From the NCBI GenBank assembly GCA_963775805.1, contig CAVZKG010000001.1, forward strand, positions 620,001-684,000: DNA of 64,000 nt, in the 5' to 3' direction. This DNA is from JAFAMB01 sp963775805. GTDB taxonomy: Bacteria; Verrucomicrobiota; Verrucomicrobiia; Chthoniobacterales; JAFAMB01. The notes below the pieces were generated by a model. It did not search any database and had not been told where the DNA came from. It saw nothing but the letters and a program-made list of their open reading frames with translations. The translations under genes were made by a program, and so were the position numbers. Below are positions 18,499-27,679 of this stretch, piece by piece (the stretch's first letter is position 1; the number at the start of each line of letters is the position of its first letter).

Positions 18499-19307
18499 AT
18501 AACCTCCATCGCGAACTTGCACCCATCTCAGACGCTGCGTGGTCGCAAATAGAGGAGGAGACGACAAGGACGCTGAAACGGTATTTGGCCGGGCGGCGTG
18601 TGGTGGACGTTCCTGCACCGGGTGGAATTGCTCTGCCTGGAATCGCCACCGGCCACCTAAAGTCGATCTCCGCTCCCGCAGAGGGCATCATCGCAAATCA
18701 GCGCGAGGTCAAACCTCTCGTTGAGCTGCGGGTGCCGTTTGAGCTGTCTCGTCAGACCGTCGACGACGTGGAGCGCGGATCAGAGGATTCCGATTGGCAG
18801 CCTGCGAAGGACGCCGCCAAGAAACTTGCCTTTGCCGAAGACAGGGCCATTTTCGATGGATACAAGGAAGGGGGCATTCAAGGTATTCGGGAGAGCACCA
18901 GTAATCCAATCGATGCACTTCCCGGGGATGTGCGCGATTATCCCGATGCGATAGCCCACGCATTGAGTCAGCTGCGTCTCGTCGGCGTGAACGGCCCCTA
19001 CTCCGTCGTGCTTGGAACCAACGAGTATACGTCGCTCGCTGAAACCCGCGATCACGGATATCCCGTACTCGAACACGTCAAGCGCATCGTTGACGGCAAC
19101 CTCGTCTGGGGGCCGACGATTGAAGGGGCGTTCGTCCTGACAACGCGCGGGGGCGATTTCGAGCTATACATTGGCCAGGATGTTTCCATCGGCTATCTCA
19201 ACCACACCGAATCGGTGGTGCGGTTGTATCTCCAAGAGACCTTCGTTTTCCGCGTTCTTACCAGCGAAGCCTCGATTGCGCTATCGCCCTCGCAGAAGCC
19301 TTCGTGA
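18495..19307 (+). CDS. family 1 encapsulin nanocompartment shell protein
   Basis: 270 aa, HK97-fold shell protein (linocin/CFP29 type). Family features: MNNLHRELAPISDAAWSQIE at the N-terminus; GPYSVVLGTNEYTSLAETRD in the P-domain; GAFVLTTRGGDFELYIGQDV and SIGYLNHTESVVRLYLQETF near the C-terminus. Size fits 60-subunit T=1 shells. The start overlaps the DyP stop and uses an AAAGGAG ribosome site inside the peroxidase tail codons. Together they form a self-sufficient peroxidase-filled protein compartment. Confidence 0.95.
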   Translation: MNNLHRELAPISDAAWSQIEEETTRTLKRYLAGRRVVDVPAPGGIALPGIATGHLKSISAPAEGIIANQREVKPLVELRVPFELSRQTVDDVERGSEDSDWQPAKDAAKKLAFAEDRAIFDGYKEGGIQGIRESTSNPIDALPGDVRDYPDAIAHALSQLRLVGVNGPYSVVLGTNEYTSLAETRDHGYPVLEHVKRIVDGNLVWGPTIEGAFVLTTRGGDFELYIGQDVSIGYLNHTESVVRLYLQETFVFRVLTSEASIALSPSQKPS

Positions 19308-19459
19308 GACTGGTTCGGGCGATGCCGGGGTTGTCCAGGTCGCATGAACAGATTGACTTTCTTCCTCGATCTAGCTGCGGAAGGCCACATCGAACAAACC
19401 GTTTCGTCGAAAAAAAATTGCAAAGCTGCCAGATCCAAATTATCAAGGCGAAGTCCTTC

Positions 19460-19819
19460 ATGAGACGTCTTTCAATAGTCGCTCTTCTGCTCCTTAGCCT
19501 GCTCTTCCTGGGTCAGGGAAAACTGATGGCGTTTTCTTGTGGCAAACAAGTCACTGTCTCTGAAGATAGCAATTCAGGTTGCAAGAAGGGCTGCTGCCAG
19601 GACACATCGTGCTGCCATGCCGAGCGGGCGAAACCGGTCACACCCCTTCACGCTTCCAACACTCATCTGCCGGTTCCGATAAGTGACCTTGGCCATCTCC
19701 CTTCCAGTCAACTGCTGTTGATTCTGCCCGAAGCTCCTGGATTCACACACGTTCATTCCGCCTCTTCGCTTCGTTATGCCCCGTCGCCTCTAGCGATGGC
19801 TTGCGTACGTTTGATCTGA
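19460..19819 (+). CDS. Cys-rich exported small protein preceding the efflux operon
   Basis: 119 aa. The signal peptide is MRRLSIVALLLLSLLFLGQG, followed by a short cysteine cluster (CGK...GCKKGCCQDTSCCHAE, seven cysteines) and a His-containing, Pro-rich tail. No family recognised. The cysteine cluster and its place 204 bp before the CusC-CusB-CusA-like genes suggest a periplasmic metal-binding or sensing accessory, which is inference. The ATG at 19460 is chosen because it starts the signal peptide; the frame continues upstream without merit. Confidence 0.65.
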   Translation: MRRLSIVALLLLSLLFLGQGKLMAFSCGKQVTVSEDSNSGCKKGCCQDTSCCHAERAKPVTPLHASNTHLPVPISDLGHLPSSQLLLILPEAPGFTHVHSASSLRYAPSPLAMACVRLI

Positions 19820-20023
19820 GAAGCCGCAACTACCAGGTGCAGTGTGTCGTGGTGCAGGCCACGACGGTTAACCGCTGAACTCTTGTAGTCGCTTTGCGCG
19901 CTCAGATCCATGCATAACCGCTATTCCGATTCTTTAACTCTATTTCGACGACTCTACTTCGGTCTGCTCAAGACTGCAGCAGTCCAGGACGACCGTTACC
20001 CCTCGGGTTCTCCTAGGAAGAAG

Positions 20024-21370
20024 ATGTCGACAAGCGCTGTTGACTATCCTCTTGCTAAGATCGGCCTGCTTGTCTTTTGGCTCCTTGTCTACGCGGAGAC
20101 TGGCGGCGCACAGGAGCCGCCTAGTAAGCTCCGACAGCATAAATCGGGTCAACTAACATTGAACTATGCCGTGCAAGCCGCGCTGCAAGATAACCCAAGC
20201 ATTCAAGCTGTTCGTGCCAAATGGGAATCTGCTCGACAAAGAATACCTCAGGCAGCCGCCTGGGAAAATCCAAAGCTTAACTTCAATTCGCTGCTTGGCC
20301 GTTTTGTTACTGTTCCCGCAAACGGTTTTTCGGATCAGACACTAACATTAGAACAGATGATCCCGCTCACCGGCAAGAACCGCAGCAAAGAGCGGATCGC
20401 GGCGGCCGAGGCCATTGCGGGATTCGAGGATTTCCGACGCCAGCAATTTGATGTCGTCGCGAAAACGAAAGCGACCTATTTCCAACTGGCGAACCTCTAC
20501 GTGCTTTTGGATCTAAACGACGAAGACCAGGCCACGCTTTCTCAAACTTTGGCTGCTACCAAAGCGAAATTAGAGGTCGGTACTCAATCACAAGCGGACT
20601 ATTTAACTGCCGACATCGAACGGCAAAAAATCATCGAAACGCGTCATGACCTCGAAGAGAGACTCTCAGACGAACAAACAAAACTGAACGTTCTTATGAA
20701 CCAAGATCCGTTTTCTCCATTGGGCAGGCCGGTTCTCACCGACGCATTGCCACAAATACCTTCACCAGATCGATTGCGCCTGCTCATTCTGGCGGATCGC
20801 CCCGAGATTCGGGAGGCGCAGTCCATGTTGTTAGCAGCTGCGGCAAAGATTGAACTGGCGAAGCGGGAATGGATTCCGGACCCTGCCGTGACACTGGGAA
20901 CCGAGCACTATAATGCTGGTTCCCAGGTCGTCAGTGAACTCAATGCCGGAGTCTCGATCGAGCTACCTTGGTTCAATGCCAAAAAATATCGGGCGAGCGA
21001 ACGCGAAGCTCAGAGTGACTCTCTAGCGGCTCAAGAAACGTTGAAGTCAGTGCGAACCGAGGCGTTGGGCATCCTTCGAAATCAGCTCGAAAAAATCGAA
21101 ACACTACATCACCATATCGAGCTCTATCGAGACCGATTGCTGCCGAGCGCGCGTCAGAGCGTATCGTCCTACCAATCCGATTACGAAACGGCTAAGACCA
21201 CGTTAATTCAAGTCCTGACGTCACAGAACAACCTGCGACAGCTTGAGACCATGTATAACCAGGATCTCACAGATTATCGCATCGCTCTCGCCGAGTTGGC
21301 ATCATTAGTTGGCACGGAATTGAATGTCATGGAGCCGGATACGAGTGGCTCGAACCAACGTAAAAAATGA
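20024..21370 (+). CDS. TolC-family outer-membrane efflux protein (CusC/CzcC-like)
   Basis: 448 aa. A signal sequence (LAKIGLLVFWLLVYAETGGA) is followed by two outer-membrane efflux-protein repeats with long coiled-coil helices (AVQAALQDNPSIQAVRAKWE; LAATKAKLEVGTQSQADYLT; QSVSSYQSDYETAKTTLIQV). It forms the trimeric exit duct of a tripartite metal pump. The ATG at 20024 has AGGAAG upstream; in-frame codons from 19910 look non-coding. It shares ATGA with the adaptor gene. Confidence 0.88.
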   Translation: MSTSAVDYPLAKIGLLVFWLLVYAETGGAQEPPSKLRQHKSGQLTLNYAVQAALQDNPSIQAVRAKWESARQRIPQAAAWENPKLNFNSLLGRFVTVPANGFSDQTLTLEQMIPLTGKNRSKERIAAAEAIAGFEDFRRQQFDVVAKTKATYFQLANLYVLLDLNDEDQATLSQTLAATKAKLEVGTQSQADYLTADIERQKIIETRHDLEERLSDEQTKLNVLMNQDPFSPLGRPVLTDALPQIPSPDRLRLLILADRPEIREAQSMLLAAAAKIELAKREWIPDPAVTLGTEHYNAGSQVVSELNAGVSIELPWFNAKKYRASEREAQSDSLAAQETLKSVRTEALGILRNQLEKIETLHHHIELYRDRLLPSARQSVSSYQSDYETAKTTLIQVLTSQNNLRQLETMYNQDLTDYRIALAELASLVGTELNVMEPDTSGSNQRKK

Positions 21371-22716
21371 GAACTCGTTCTTCGATAATATTCACGATTT
21401 TAGGCCTGCTTCTGTGCCTACTACTCAGCGATTGCTCGAAGCCAGCCGACAAGGCGGCGTTAGACACCAACGTCGATTACTACACCTGCACGATGCATCC
21501 TTCGGTCCATTCAAAAGTTCCGGGGAAATGCCCGATTTGTTCCATGGACCTTGTTCCCGTCATGAAGAAGGTCGCGAATGAGAGCTCTAGCACAGGGACG
21601 AACAAAAGCGCCGAGTCGATGGGCGCGACGCCGATGTTCTCGCCGAATCAGGAAGCTGGCAAATCGACCGAGTTTTCTGTGCCGACCGAGCGCCGGCAGC
21701 AGATCGGAGTTACCTACGCCACCGTAACAAAGCGGCCGATCCAGTTATCGATCCGTTCCGTTGGAATGCTCGAATCCGATCCGGCAAAAACATTTGATTA
21801 TGTCGCGCGTGTCGATGGTTACGTAAAGGAATTGAAGGTGAACTCGCCCGGACAGCAAGTCTCGCTGCAACAACCCCTGCTAACAATCTACAGTCCGGAC
21901 TTACACAGTACTGAACAGGAGTTAGTCAATCTCTTAAACGATCGTGATCGTGGCGATAACGGCCGAGTTGATCAACTGATCGATGGTTCCAAGATGCGGT
22001 TGAAGTTTTGGAATGTGAGTGATCAGGAAATCGCTGAGCTCGAAAAAAACCGGAAACCGTCTGATCAACTAATCCTCAGGTCCCCTTTCGATGGTGTGGT
22101 CGGCGAAGTGATGACCCGTCCGGGGATGAGTGTCAAGACGGGTGACAGATTGGTCAGTCTCCTCGACTTATCAGGTCTCTGGGTTTGGGCGGAGTTTTAC
22201 GAGAATGAGATCGGTCTGCTAAAGCAAGGGCAGCGAATCGATGTGAATCTGCCTGCCTTTCCCAATCAAATCTTTCAGGGTCAGATTGCGGTGATCAATC
22301 CGGTCGTTGACGGTGCTAAAAGAACGGCACGTGTTCGAATCGACTTACCGAATCCAAAGGGTCAGTTACGCCCCGGGATGTATGCAAATGTGGAGGTAAA
22401 GATTAATGATGGCGAGGAGTTGACGATTCCGGTTCAAGCAGCATTGCCCACCGGAGAGCAAATGCTAGTCTTCATTGATCGTGGTGAGGGAAAATTGCTG
22501 CCACGCTATGTCAAAGTGGGGCGTTCATTCAGCATCTCTAACGGGGCTGAGGAGGAAAGTTATTACGAGGTCGTCGATGGATTGAAAGGGGGTGAACGGA
22601 TCGTAGACAGTGCGAACTTCCTAATCGACGCGGAATCTCAAATACAAGGTGCGCTGAAAGATTTCCAGTCGCCTGAGCCGTCGGCGACACCGCAACCGTT
22701 ATGGGCGAATCCTTAA
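21367..22716 (+). CDS. RND periplasmic adaptor (CusB/CzcB-like) with heavy-metal-binding domain
   Basis: 449-aa lipoprotein-like adaptor (LCLLLSDCSKP lipobox, Cys about 20). Residues about 36-62 form a heavy-metal-binding domain YTCTMHPSVHSKVPGKCPIC with following MDLVPV, which is typical of copper and silver efflux systems. The membrane-fusion barrel-sandwich, alpha-hairpin and beta-barrel parts follow (VARVDGYVKELKVNSPGQQV; SPFDGVVGEVMTRPGMSVKT; RPGMYANVEVKINDGEELTI). It delivers metal to the RND pump. Overlaps the pump gene by 16 bp. Confidence 0.92.
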   Translation: MRTRSSIIFTILGLLLCLLLSDCSKPADKAALDTNVDYYTCTMHPSVHSKVPGKCPICSMDLVPVMKKVANESSSTGTNKSAESMGATPMFSPNQEAGKSTEFSVPTERRQQIGVTYATVTKRPIQLSIRSVGMLESDPAKTFDYVARVDGYVKELKVNSPGQQVSLQQPLLTIYSPDLHSTEQELVNLLNDRDRGDNGRVDQLIDGSKMRLKFWNVSDQEIAELEKNRKPSDQLILRSPFDGVVGEVMTRPGMSVKTGDRLVSLLDLSGLWVWAEFYENEIGLLKQGQRIDVNLPAFPNQIFQGQIAVINPVVDGAKRTARVRIDLPNPKGQLRPGMYANVEVKINDGEELTIPVQAALPTGEQMLVFIDRGEGKLLPRYVKVGRSFSISNGAEEESYYEVVDGLKGGERIVDSANFLIDAESQIQGALKDFQSPEPSATPQPLWANP

Positions 22717-25700
22717 TACCGGTAAAGCGTTCCGAAACCTTCATCGAGCGGATCATTGATGCGAGTGCACGCAATCCGTTCCTGGTGGTTGTATTCGTAC
22801 TTCTGGGGATTGCAGGTGGCATCTATGCTTTAAGCCAGACTCCGCTTGATGCGATTCCGGACCTGAGCGACGTCCAGGTCACCGTCTATACCGATTGGGA
22901 GGGACGTTCGCCCGACCTGGTAGAGGACCAAGTGACCTATCCTATCTCAACGAAATTTATCGCCGCACCGAAGGTGAAATTCGTTCGCGGGGAGTCAATG
23001 TTCGGCAAGTCGTTCGTTTACGTGATCTTTCAAGATGGCACGGACATTTATTGGGCCAGGTCTCGAGTGATCGAGTATCTGAACTCGGTTCGGGGATCTT
23101 TACCAGAAGGTGTTAATCCAGTGATTGGACCCGATGCAACGGGCGTCGGGTGGGTGTACGAGTACGCGTTGATCGACAAGAGCGGCAGGCATGACCTCGC
23201 ACAGTTGCGCTCGCTCCAAGATTGGAACATCCGCTACGCCCTGGAATCGGTGGAAGGGGTCGCCGAAGTCGCGCCGGTTGGCGGCTTTGTCAAGCAATAC
23301 CAGGTCGACCTCGACCCGAACAAGCTTCTGGCCTACAACGTTCCGATCGGAGAGGTCGTGAACGCGATCCGGGCTAGTAATCAAGATGTCGGTGGAAAGA
23401 CATTCGAAGTTTCTACGACGGAATTCTTTGTCCGAGGTCGCGGCTACATCAAGAGCTTACAGGATTTCGATGACATCGTGCTGAAAGTTCATAACGGTAC
23501 GCCAGTTTATCTCAAGCAGGTCGGCACCGTGCATCTAGGACCGGACCTCCGGCGAGGCGTGGCAGAACTGAACGGGGAAGGTGAGACCGTCGGGGGCATT
23601 GTGGTGATGCGCTACGATGAGAACGCGCTCAAAGTCATCGATGGGATTAAGAAAAAGTTCGAAGAGATCAAGAAGGCACTTCCCGAGGGTGTTCAAATTG
23701 TGCCCGTCTACGATCGCAGCACACTCATTCACAACGCGATTGACACACTGCGCGAAAAGTTAATCGAAGAAAGCATCGTCGTCGCTCTCGTAACGATGCT
23801 CTTTCTTTGGCATATCCGGTCTGCGCTGGTCGCAATCATTACCCTCCCCATCGCCATCATTCTGTCGTTCATCCCGATGTTTTGGTTAGGGCAGACCTCC
23901 AATATCATGTCGTTGGGCGGAATCGCGATTGCCATTGGTGCGATGATCGACGCCGCGATCATCATGGTCGAAAACGCCCACAAGGCTCTGGAACATTTCA
24001 AAGAGGAGCATAACCGTGATCCTGATCGCAACGAACGCTTCAAAGTGATCGTCGATGCTGCGAAAAGCGTCGGGCGCCCCTTGTTCTTTTCACTGTTAGT
24101 AATCACGGTTAGTTTCGTACCGGTCTTTTCGTTGGAGGCCCAGGAAGGGCGGCTGTTTCGGCCACTCGCTTTCACCAAAACTTTCGCGATGTTCTTTGCC
24201 TCTATACTGGGAGTGGTTCTGGTGCCGGTTCTAATGACTTGGCTCATCCGGGGAAAGATCACTGCCGAAGCACGGAACCCGATCAATCGTTTCCTCATTT
24301 GGGCTTATCAACCATTCGTTAATTTCGTCCTCAGATTTAGATGGTTAACCCTTCTCCTCGCCCTCTTGCTGCTGGGTCTGACCTATATCCCATTTAGTCA
24401 GTTGGGGAAGGAGTTCATGCCGCCGCTAAATGAAGGGACCCTTCTATACATGCCGACGGCGGTCCCTGGAATTTCCATTACAGAGGCTACTAAAGTCCTT
24501 CAAATTCAAGACCGCATTCTCCGAAACTTCCCTGAAGTTGAAACTGTTTTTGGCAAAGCGGGCGAAGCGGACACTCCGACAGATCCAGCACCCTTGTCGA
24601 TGTTCGAGACGGTCCTGCAGTTAAAACCACCGCATCAATGGCGACCTGGAATGACTTGGGAAAAACTAATCTCCCAGATGAACGAAGCCAGTAAAACCCC
24701 AGGAATGGCCCAAATTTTCTGGATGCCAATCCAAACCCGAACGGAAATGTTAACGACTGGATTCCGGTCGGTTCTCGGGATCAAGGTCTTCGGGCCGGAC
24801 TTGAAAGGAATTCAAAATGTCGCTATCGCGATCGAAAAATCGCTCTCGAATTTTCCGAACACCCGTAGCGCATTCGCGGAACGCACCACGGGAGGCTACT
24901 TTCTGGATTTTTCACCGAACCGGGAGGCAGCCGCACGGTATGGACTGCGAGTCCAAGATGTGAACGAGATCGTTGAGACAGCCATTGGAGGCAACACGAT
25001 CGGCACAACGGTCGAGGGTCGAGAACGTTACCCCATCAGTGTTCGATATGCTCGCGATTTCCGCGACGACATCAATCAGCTCAAACGCGTCCTCGTTGCC
25101 ACACCGACCGGCAATCAGGTACCGCTTTCTCTGCTCGCGGATATTCATTATCGCACTGGAGCACCGTCGATTCGCACCGAGAACGGACAGTTAGTCGGAT
25201 TTGTCTTCGTCGATATAACCAGCCGCGACATCAACGGCTACGTGAAAGCGGCGAACCAGAAGATCAATCAGGAAGTGACATTTCCGGCAGGCTATTACAT
25301 TCAATGGGCGGGCCAATTCCAATACCTGCAGGCCGCAGAGAAGCGGTTAACGATCCTTATACCGTTCACCTTGCTGATCATTTTCGTTTTGATCTACTTG
25401 AACACTCAGTCGGTGATTAAGACTTTCATCGTTTTGCTAGCCGTGCCTTTCTCGTTGATTGGAGCATTCTGGTTACTCTACTTCCTCGGCTACAACATGA
25501 GCGTTGCGGTTTGGGTTGGTTTAATCGCCCTTGCTGGTCTGGACGCTGAGACGGGCGTCGTGATGCTACTCTATCTTGATCAAGCGTGGGAAAAACACCG
25601 GCTCGCGGGGCGAATGAACACCATGGCAGATCTTTACGTGGCAGTGAAGGAAGGAGCAGTCCAGCGCATTCGCCCTAAGATGATGACGGTCTGCGCTATC

Positions 25701-26366
25701 CTGTTCGGACTCTTGCCGATTATGTGGTCTCCGGTCTATCAAGCCGGCGCGGACGTCATGAAACGAATTGCGACACCGATGATCGGAGGTGTCGTGACTT
25801 CCGCGATCTTGGAGCTTTTGATTTACCCGGTTATCTACGTCATCTGGCGGAGGCGCGGCCTTCCAATCGACGGCCGCGCAGAATATCGCCCGCAAGGTAT
25901 CACCAACCGAGAACAACGAGTGACATTCAGAGGGTTACGGCGCTTCCTGATCGTCGTATTAGTCGCAGCGGCATTGTTTCCCGTCGGATTCGCTGCATGG
26001 AATTGGTGGAGTTCACGTTCCAGGAGCGCTGTTCAAATCCAAGGCAAACCCATTGCGACCGGCACTTCTGGCGAACTAACGATCAATCTGTACGGTGATC
26101 TCCACAACGGACAAAGCGAGGTGATCGTCCGCTTTACGGATTCTAGCGGTCAAACCAGGGATGTCGGCAAGGTAGAGTCCGATCTCTCGATGAATATGCC
26201 AGGTATGGACATGCATTCCGGAAGCGACGTGACCAAAACGAATATGCCAGGCGTCTTTCGAGCGAAGCTCCAGCCTCAAATGGGGGGAGATTGGGTTATG
26301 AAACTTTCCTGGCAAGGCCCGGCAGGTCAAGGCGAGGTTGAAATCCCGGTCAATGTCAGACAGTGA
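22701..26366 (+). CDS. heavy-metal-efflux RND transporter (CusA/CzcA-like) with fused YtkA/FixH-like domain
   Basis: 1221 aa; usual CusA/CzcA proteins are about 1030-1070 aa. Proton-driven inner-membrane pump with 12 helices. HME-RND features: SQTPLDAIPDLSDVQVTVYT, TM4 GGIAIAIGAMIDAAIIMVEN, LNEGTLLYMPTAVPGISITE, and TM10-11 ALAGLDAETGVVMLLYLDQA. After the last pump helix comes an extra helix (about 1084-1104) and a beta-rich periplasmic domain (about 1106-1221) that contains a Met-rich stretch MNMPGMDMHSGS and ends EIPVNVRQ. It resembles YtkA/FixH-like copper-associated domains. The heavy-metal-binding domain of the adaptor and the Met-rich tail favour Cu(I)/Ag(I) as substrate. Confidence 0.93.
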   Translation: MGESLIPVKRSETFIERIIDASARNPFLVVVFVLLGIAGGIYALSQTPLDAIPDLSDVQVTVYTDWEGRSPDLVEDQVTYPISTKFIAAPKVKFVRGESMFGKSFVYVIFQDGTDIYWARSRVIEYLNSVRGSLPEGVNPVIGPDATGVGWVYEYALIDKSGRHDLAQLRSLQDWNIRYALESVEGVAEVAPVGGFVKQYQVDLDPNKLLAYNVPIGEVVNAIRASNQDVGGKTFEVSTTEFFVRGRGYIKSLQDFDDIVLKVHNGTPVYLKQVGTVHLGPDLRRGVAELNGEGETVGGIVVMRYDENALKVIDGIKKKFEEIKKALPEGVQIVPVYDRSTLIHNAIDTLREKLIEESIVVALVTMLFLWHIRSALVAIITLPIAIILSFIPMFWLGQTSNIMSLGGIAIAIGAMIDAAIIMVENAHKALEHFKEEHNRDPDRNERFKVIVDAAKSVGRPLFFSLLVITVSFVPVFSLEAQEGRLFRPLAFTKTFAMFFASILGVVLVPVLMTWLIRGKITAEARNPINRFLIWAYQPFVNFVLRFRWLTLLLALLLLGLTYIPFSQLGKEFMPPLNEGTLLYMPTAVPGISITEATKVLQIQDRILRNFPEVETVFGKAGEADTPTDPAPLSMFETVLQLKPPHQWRPGMTWEKLISQMNEASKTPGMAQIFWMPIQTRTEMLTTGFRSVLGIKVFGPDLKGIQNVAIAIEKSLSNFPNTRSAFAERTTGGYFLDFSPNREAAARYGLRVQDVNEIVETAIGGNTIGTTVEGRERYPISVRYARDFRDDINQLKRVLVATPTGNQVPLSLLADIHYRTGAPSIRTENGQLVGFVFVDITSRDINGYVKAANQKINQEVTFPAGYYIQWAGQFQYLQAAEKRLTILIPFTLLIIFVLIYLNTQSVIKTFIVLLAVPFSLIGAFWLLYFLGYNMSVAVWVGLIALAGLDAETGVVMLLYLDQAWEKHRLAGRMNTMADLYVAVKEGAVQRIRPKMMTVCAILFGLLPIMWSPVYQAGADVMKRIATPMIGGVVTSAILELLIYPVIYVIWRRRGLPIDGRAEYRPQGITNREQRVTFRGLRRFLIVVLVAAALFPVGFAAWNWWSSRSRSAVQIQGKPIATGTSGELTINLYGDLHNGQSEVIVRFTDSSGQTRDVGKVESDLSMNMPGMDMHSGSDVTKTNMPGVFRAKLQPQMGGDWVMKLSWQGPAGQGEVEIPVNVRQ

Positions 26367-26386
26367 ATTGCGAAGACCACTGTCTG
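26357..26386. terminator. hairpin across the CusA-like stop codon
   Basis: Perfect 9-bp inverted repeat CAGACAGTG / CACTGTCTG with a 12-nt loop that includes the stop of the pump gene. It lies between two converging genes, so bidirectional termination is likely. No T-tract. Confidence 0.45.
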
Positions 26387-26393
26387 TGAATCA

Positions 26394-27425
26394 TCATGGC
26401 CTTTTGGCGGGCCGCTCTATTCTTCGATCGATGATTTCAGGCTGCGCGATCTGCATCATCGCCGGCGGAAGCCCCTTCGCCATGACCTCAAGATCGTCAA
26501 CAACCATCCGGCCGATTCTTTGGCGCTCGCGACGGATTGACGCCGCCCGATGCGGTGATAGAACCATATTCCTGCTCCTTCGCACCGCCGAATCCGGCGG
26601 CATCGGTTCGGTAGGGAAGACGTCGATGGCAACCTGAATCTTACCATTCTCGGCCGCCTCTACGACTGCTGGGAAATCGACCAGGTGGGACCGACTGATC
26701 ACGACGAGCAGGGCGCCGGGCAGCATCCTCTCGATCTGCTCCCTGCTGATCAGACCAAGGTTTTCTGGCGCAGGAGTGGCGAGCACGTAAACGACACGGC
26801 AGGTGCTCATCACTTGCTCCAGTGTCCCCGGCTCACATCCTGCCCGGCGAATAATGGATTCAGGTATCCAGGGGTCTGTGACCCTGATCCTGCAGCCAAA
26901 TGGCCTCAGTAACGGCAGAAGCTCGCGCGCGATTCCGCCGAACCCCACAAAGCCAACATCCTGTCCAAAGAGCGAGAAGTCGGAGGGACGATCGCCCTGC
27001 CATTCCTCCTCACCTTTCGTGAAGGCGACATGAGCAGCTACGAGCCCGCGAACAGAGGCCAGCGTCATCGCCAAGGCCATCTCGGCGACCTGAGTGCCAA
27101 AGGCTGGAGCGCATGAGAGCACTCGAATGCCTCTGGCAAAGCAGGCGTTGTAGTCGATGGTCGCCGGGAAGTGCCCGCCTACCTCCACGATCGCCTTCAA
27201 CTGGGAAGCCAACTGCACCCGCTCTGCCGTCATTGCTGGGCTAAAGCCCACAAACGCCCAAGTCTCAGGCAGGAGGTTTTCGAGAACCATGTCAGGCAGT
27301 TCGCGATCCTCGGCCCAATGCACGTTCGCGAATGACGCGAGGCGTTCGAGATCACTTTCGGAAAAGACCTCCTTCATCGTCCTCGGGAAAGGCGCCATAA
27401 CCACGTTTCGTTTTGCTGAGATCAT
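26394..27425 (-). CDS. D-isomer-specific 2-hydroxyacid dehydrogenase
   Basis: 343 aa, NAD(P)-dependent. The Rossmann domain holds VGFVGFGGIARELLPLLRPF (GxGxxA-type; here GFGGIA), a regulatory-arginine region SRSHLVDFPAVVEAAENG, the glutamate in DVFPTEPMP and the active-site histidine in VLSPHRAASI. It reduces 2-oxoacids or oxidises 2-hydroxyacids; relatives in sugar operons act on hydroxypyruvate or glyoxylate. No neighbour indicates the substrate. It is the last chromosomal gene before the left boundary of the tRNA-Arg island. A second relative is at 48145. Confidence 0.85.
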   Translation of the reverse strand: MISAKRNVVMAPFPRTMKEVFSESDLERLASFANVHWAEDRELPDMVLENLLPETWAFVGFSPAMTAERVQLASQLKAIVEVGGHFPATIDYNACFARGIRVLSCAPAFGTQVAEMALAMTLASVRGLVAAHVAFTKGEEEWQGDRPSDFSLFGQDVGFVGFGGIARELLPLLRPFGCRIRVTDPWIPESIIRRAGCEPGTLEQVMSTCRVVYVLATPAPENLGLISREQIERMLPGALLVVISRSHLVDFPAVVEAAENGKIQVAIDVFPTEPMPPDSAVRRSRNMVLSPHRAASIRRERQRIGRMVVDDLEVMAKGLPPAMMQIAQPEIIDRRIERPAKRP

Positions 27426-27511
27426 TTGTTTGGCTGCCGAAAAATTGAGACGAGAAAATACTGACCAAATCAGGACCTATCGATCCTCGGCTTTTTGTAG
27501 CGCTTCAGTCT

Positions 27512-27559
27512 GAGCTATGCACCCGACATGGTTCGAACATGTAACCTACAGTTCCGTAG
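27512..27559. repeat. attachment-site repeat, left end of island (partial tRNA-Arg copy)
   Basis: 48-bp copy of the 3' half of the tRNA-Arg gene at 40305-40378, in the same orientation. There are only four mismatches to 40299-40346 and the last 20 bp (TGTAACCTACAGTTCCGTAG) are identical. Two of the mismatches are compensatory in the T-arm (stem ACATG/CATGT instead of ACACG/CGTGT), so this copy came from another functional tRNA-Arg allele. The 5' half is missing, so it is not a tRNA gene. Confidence 0.85.
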
Positions 27560-27679
27560 TTCTTAGCTAAGGTGTTCCGTCCTGTACCGACGTGTTTGCC
27601 CTTGATCCCCTTCCTCCTCGCTGATAAGGCTCTAACCCTGAAGTCGAGGTAGCGCACAACGGCTCATATCAGTACATAG

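Noticed and set aside
23729..24298. 189-aa open frame on the minus strand inside the CusA-like gene
   Set aside because: Antisense to a conserved pump region; no independent evidence.
27512..27559. second tRNA-Arg gene
   Set aside because: Only the 3' half is present; no D-arm or 5' acceptor strand follows. It is an attachment-site copy.
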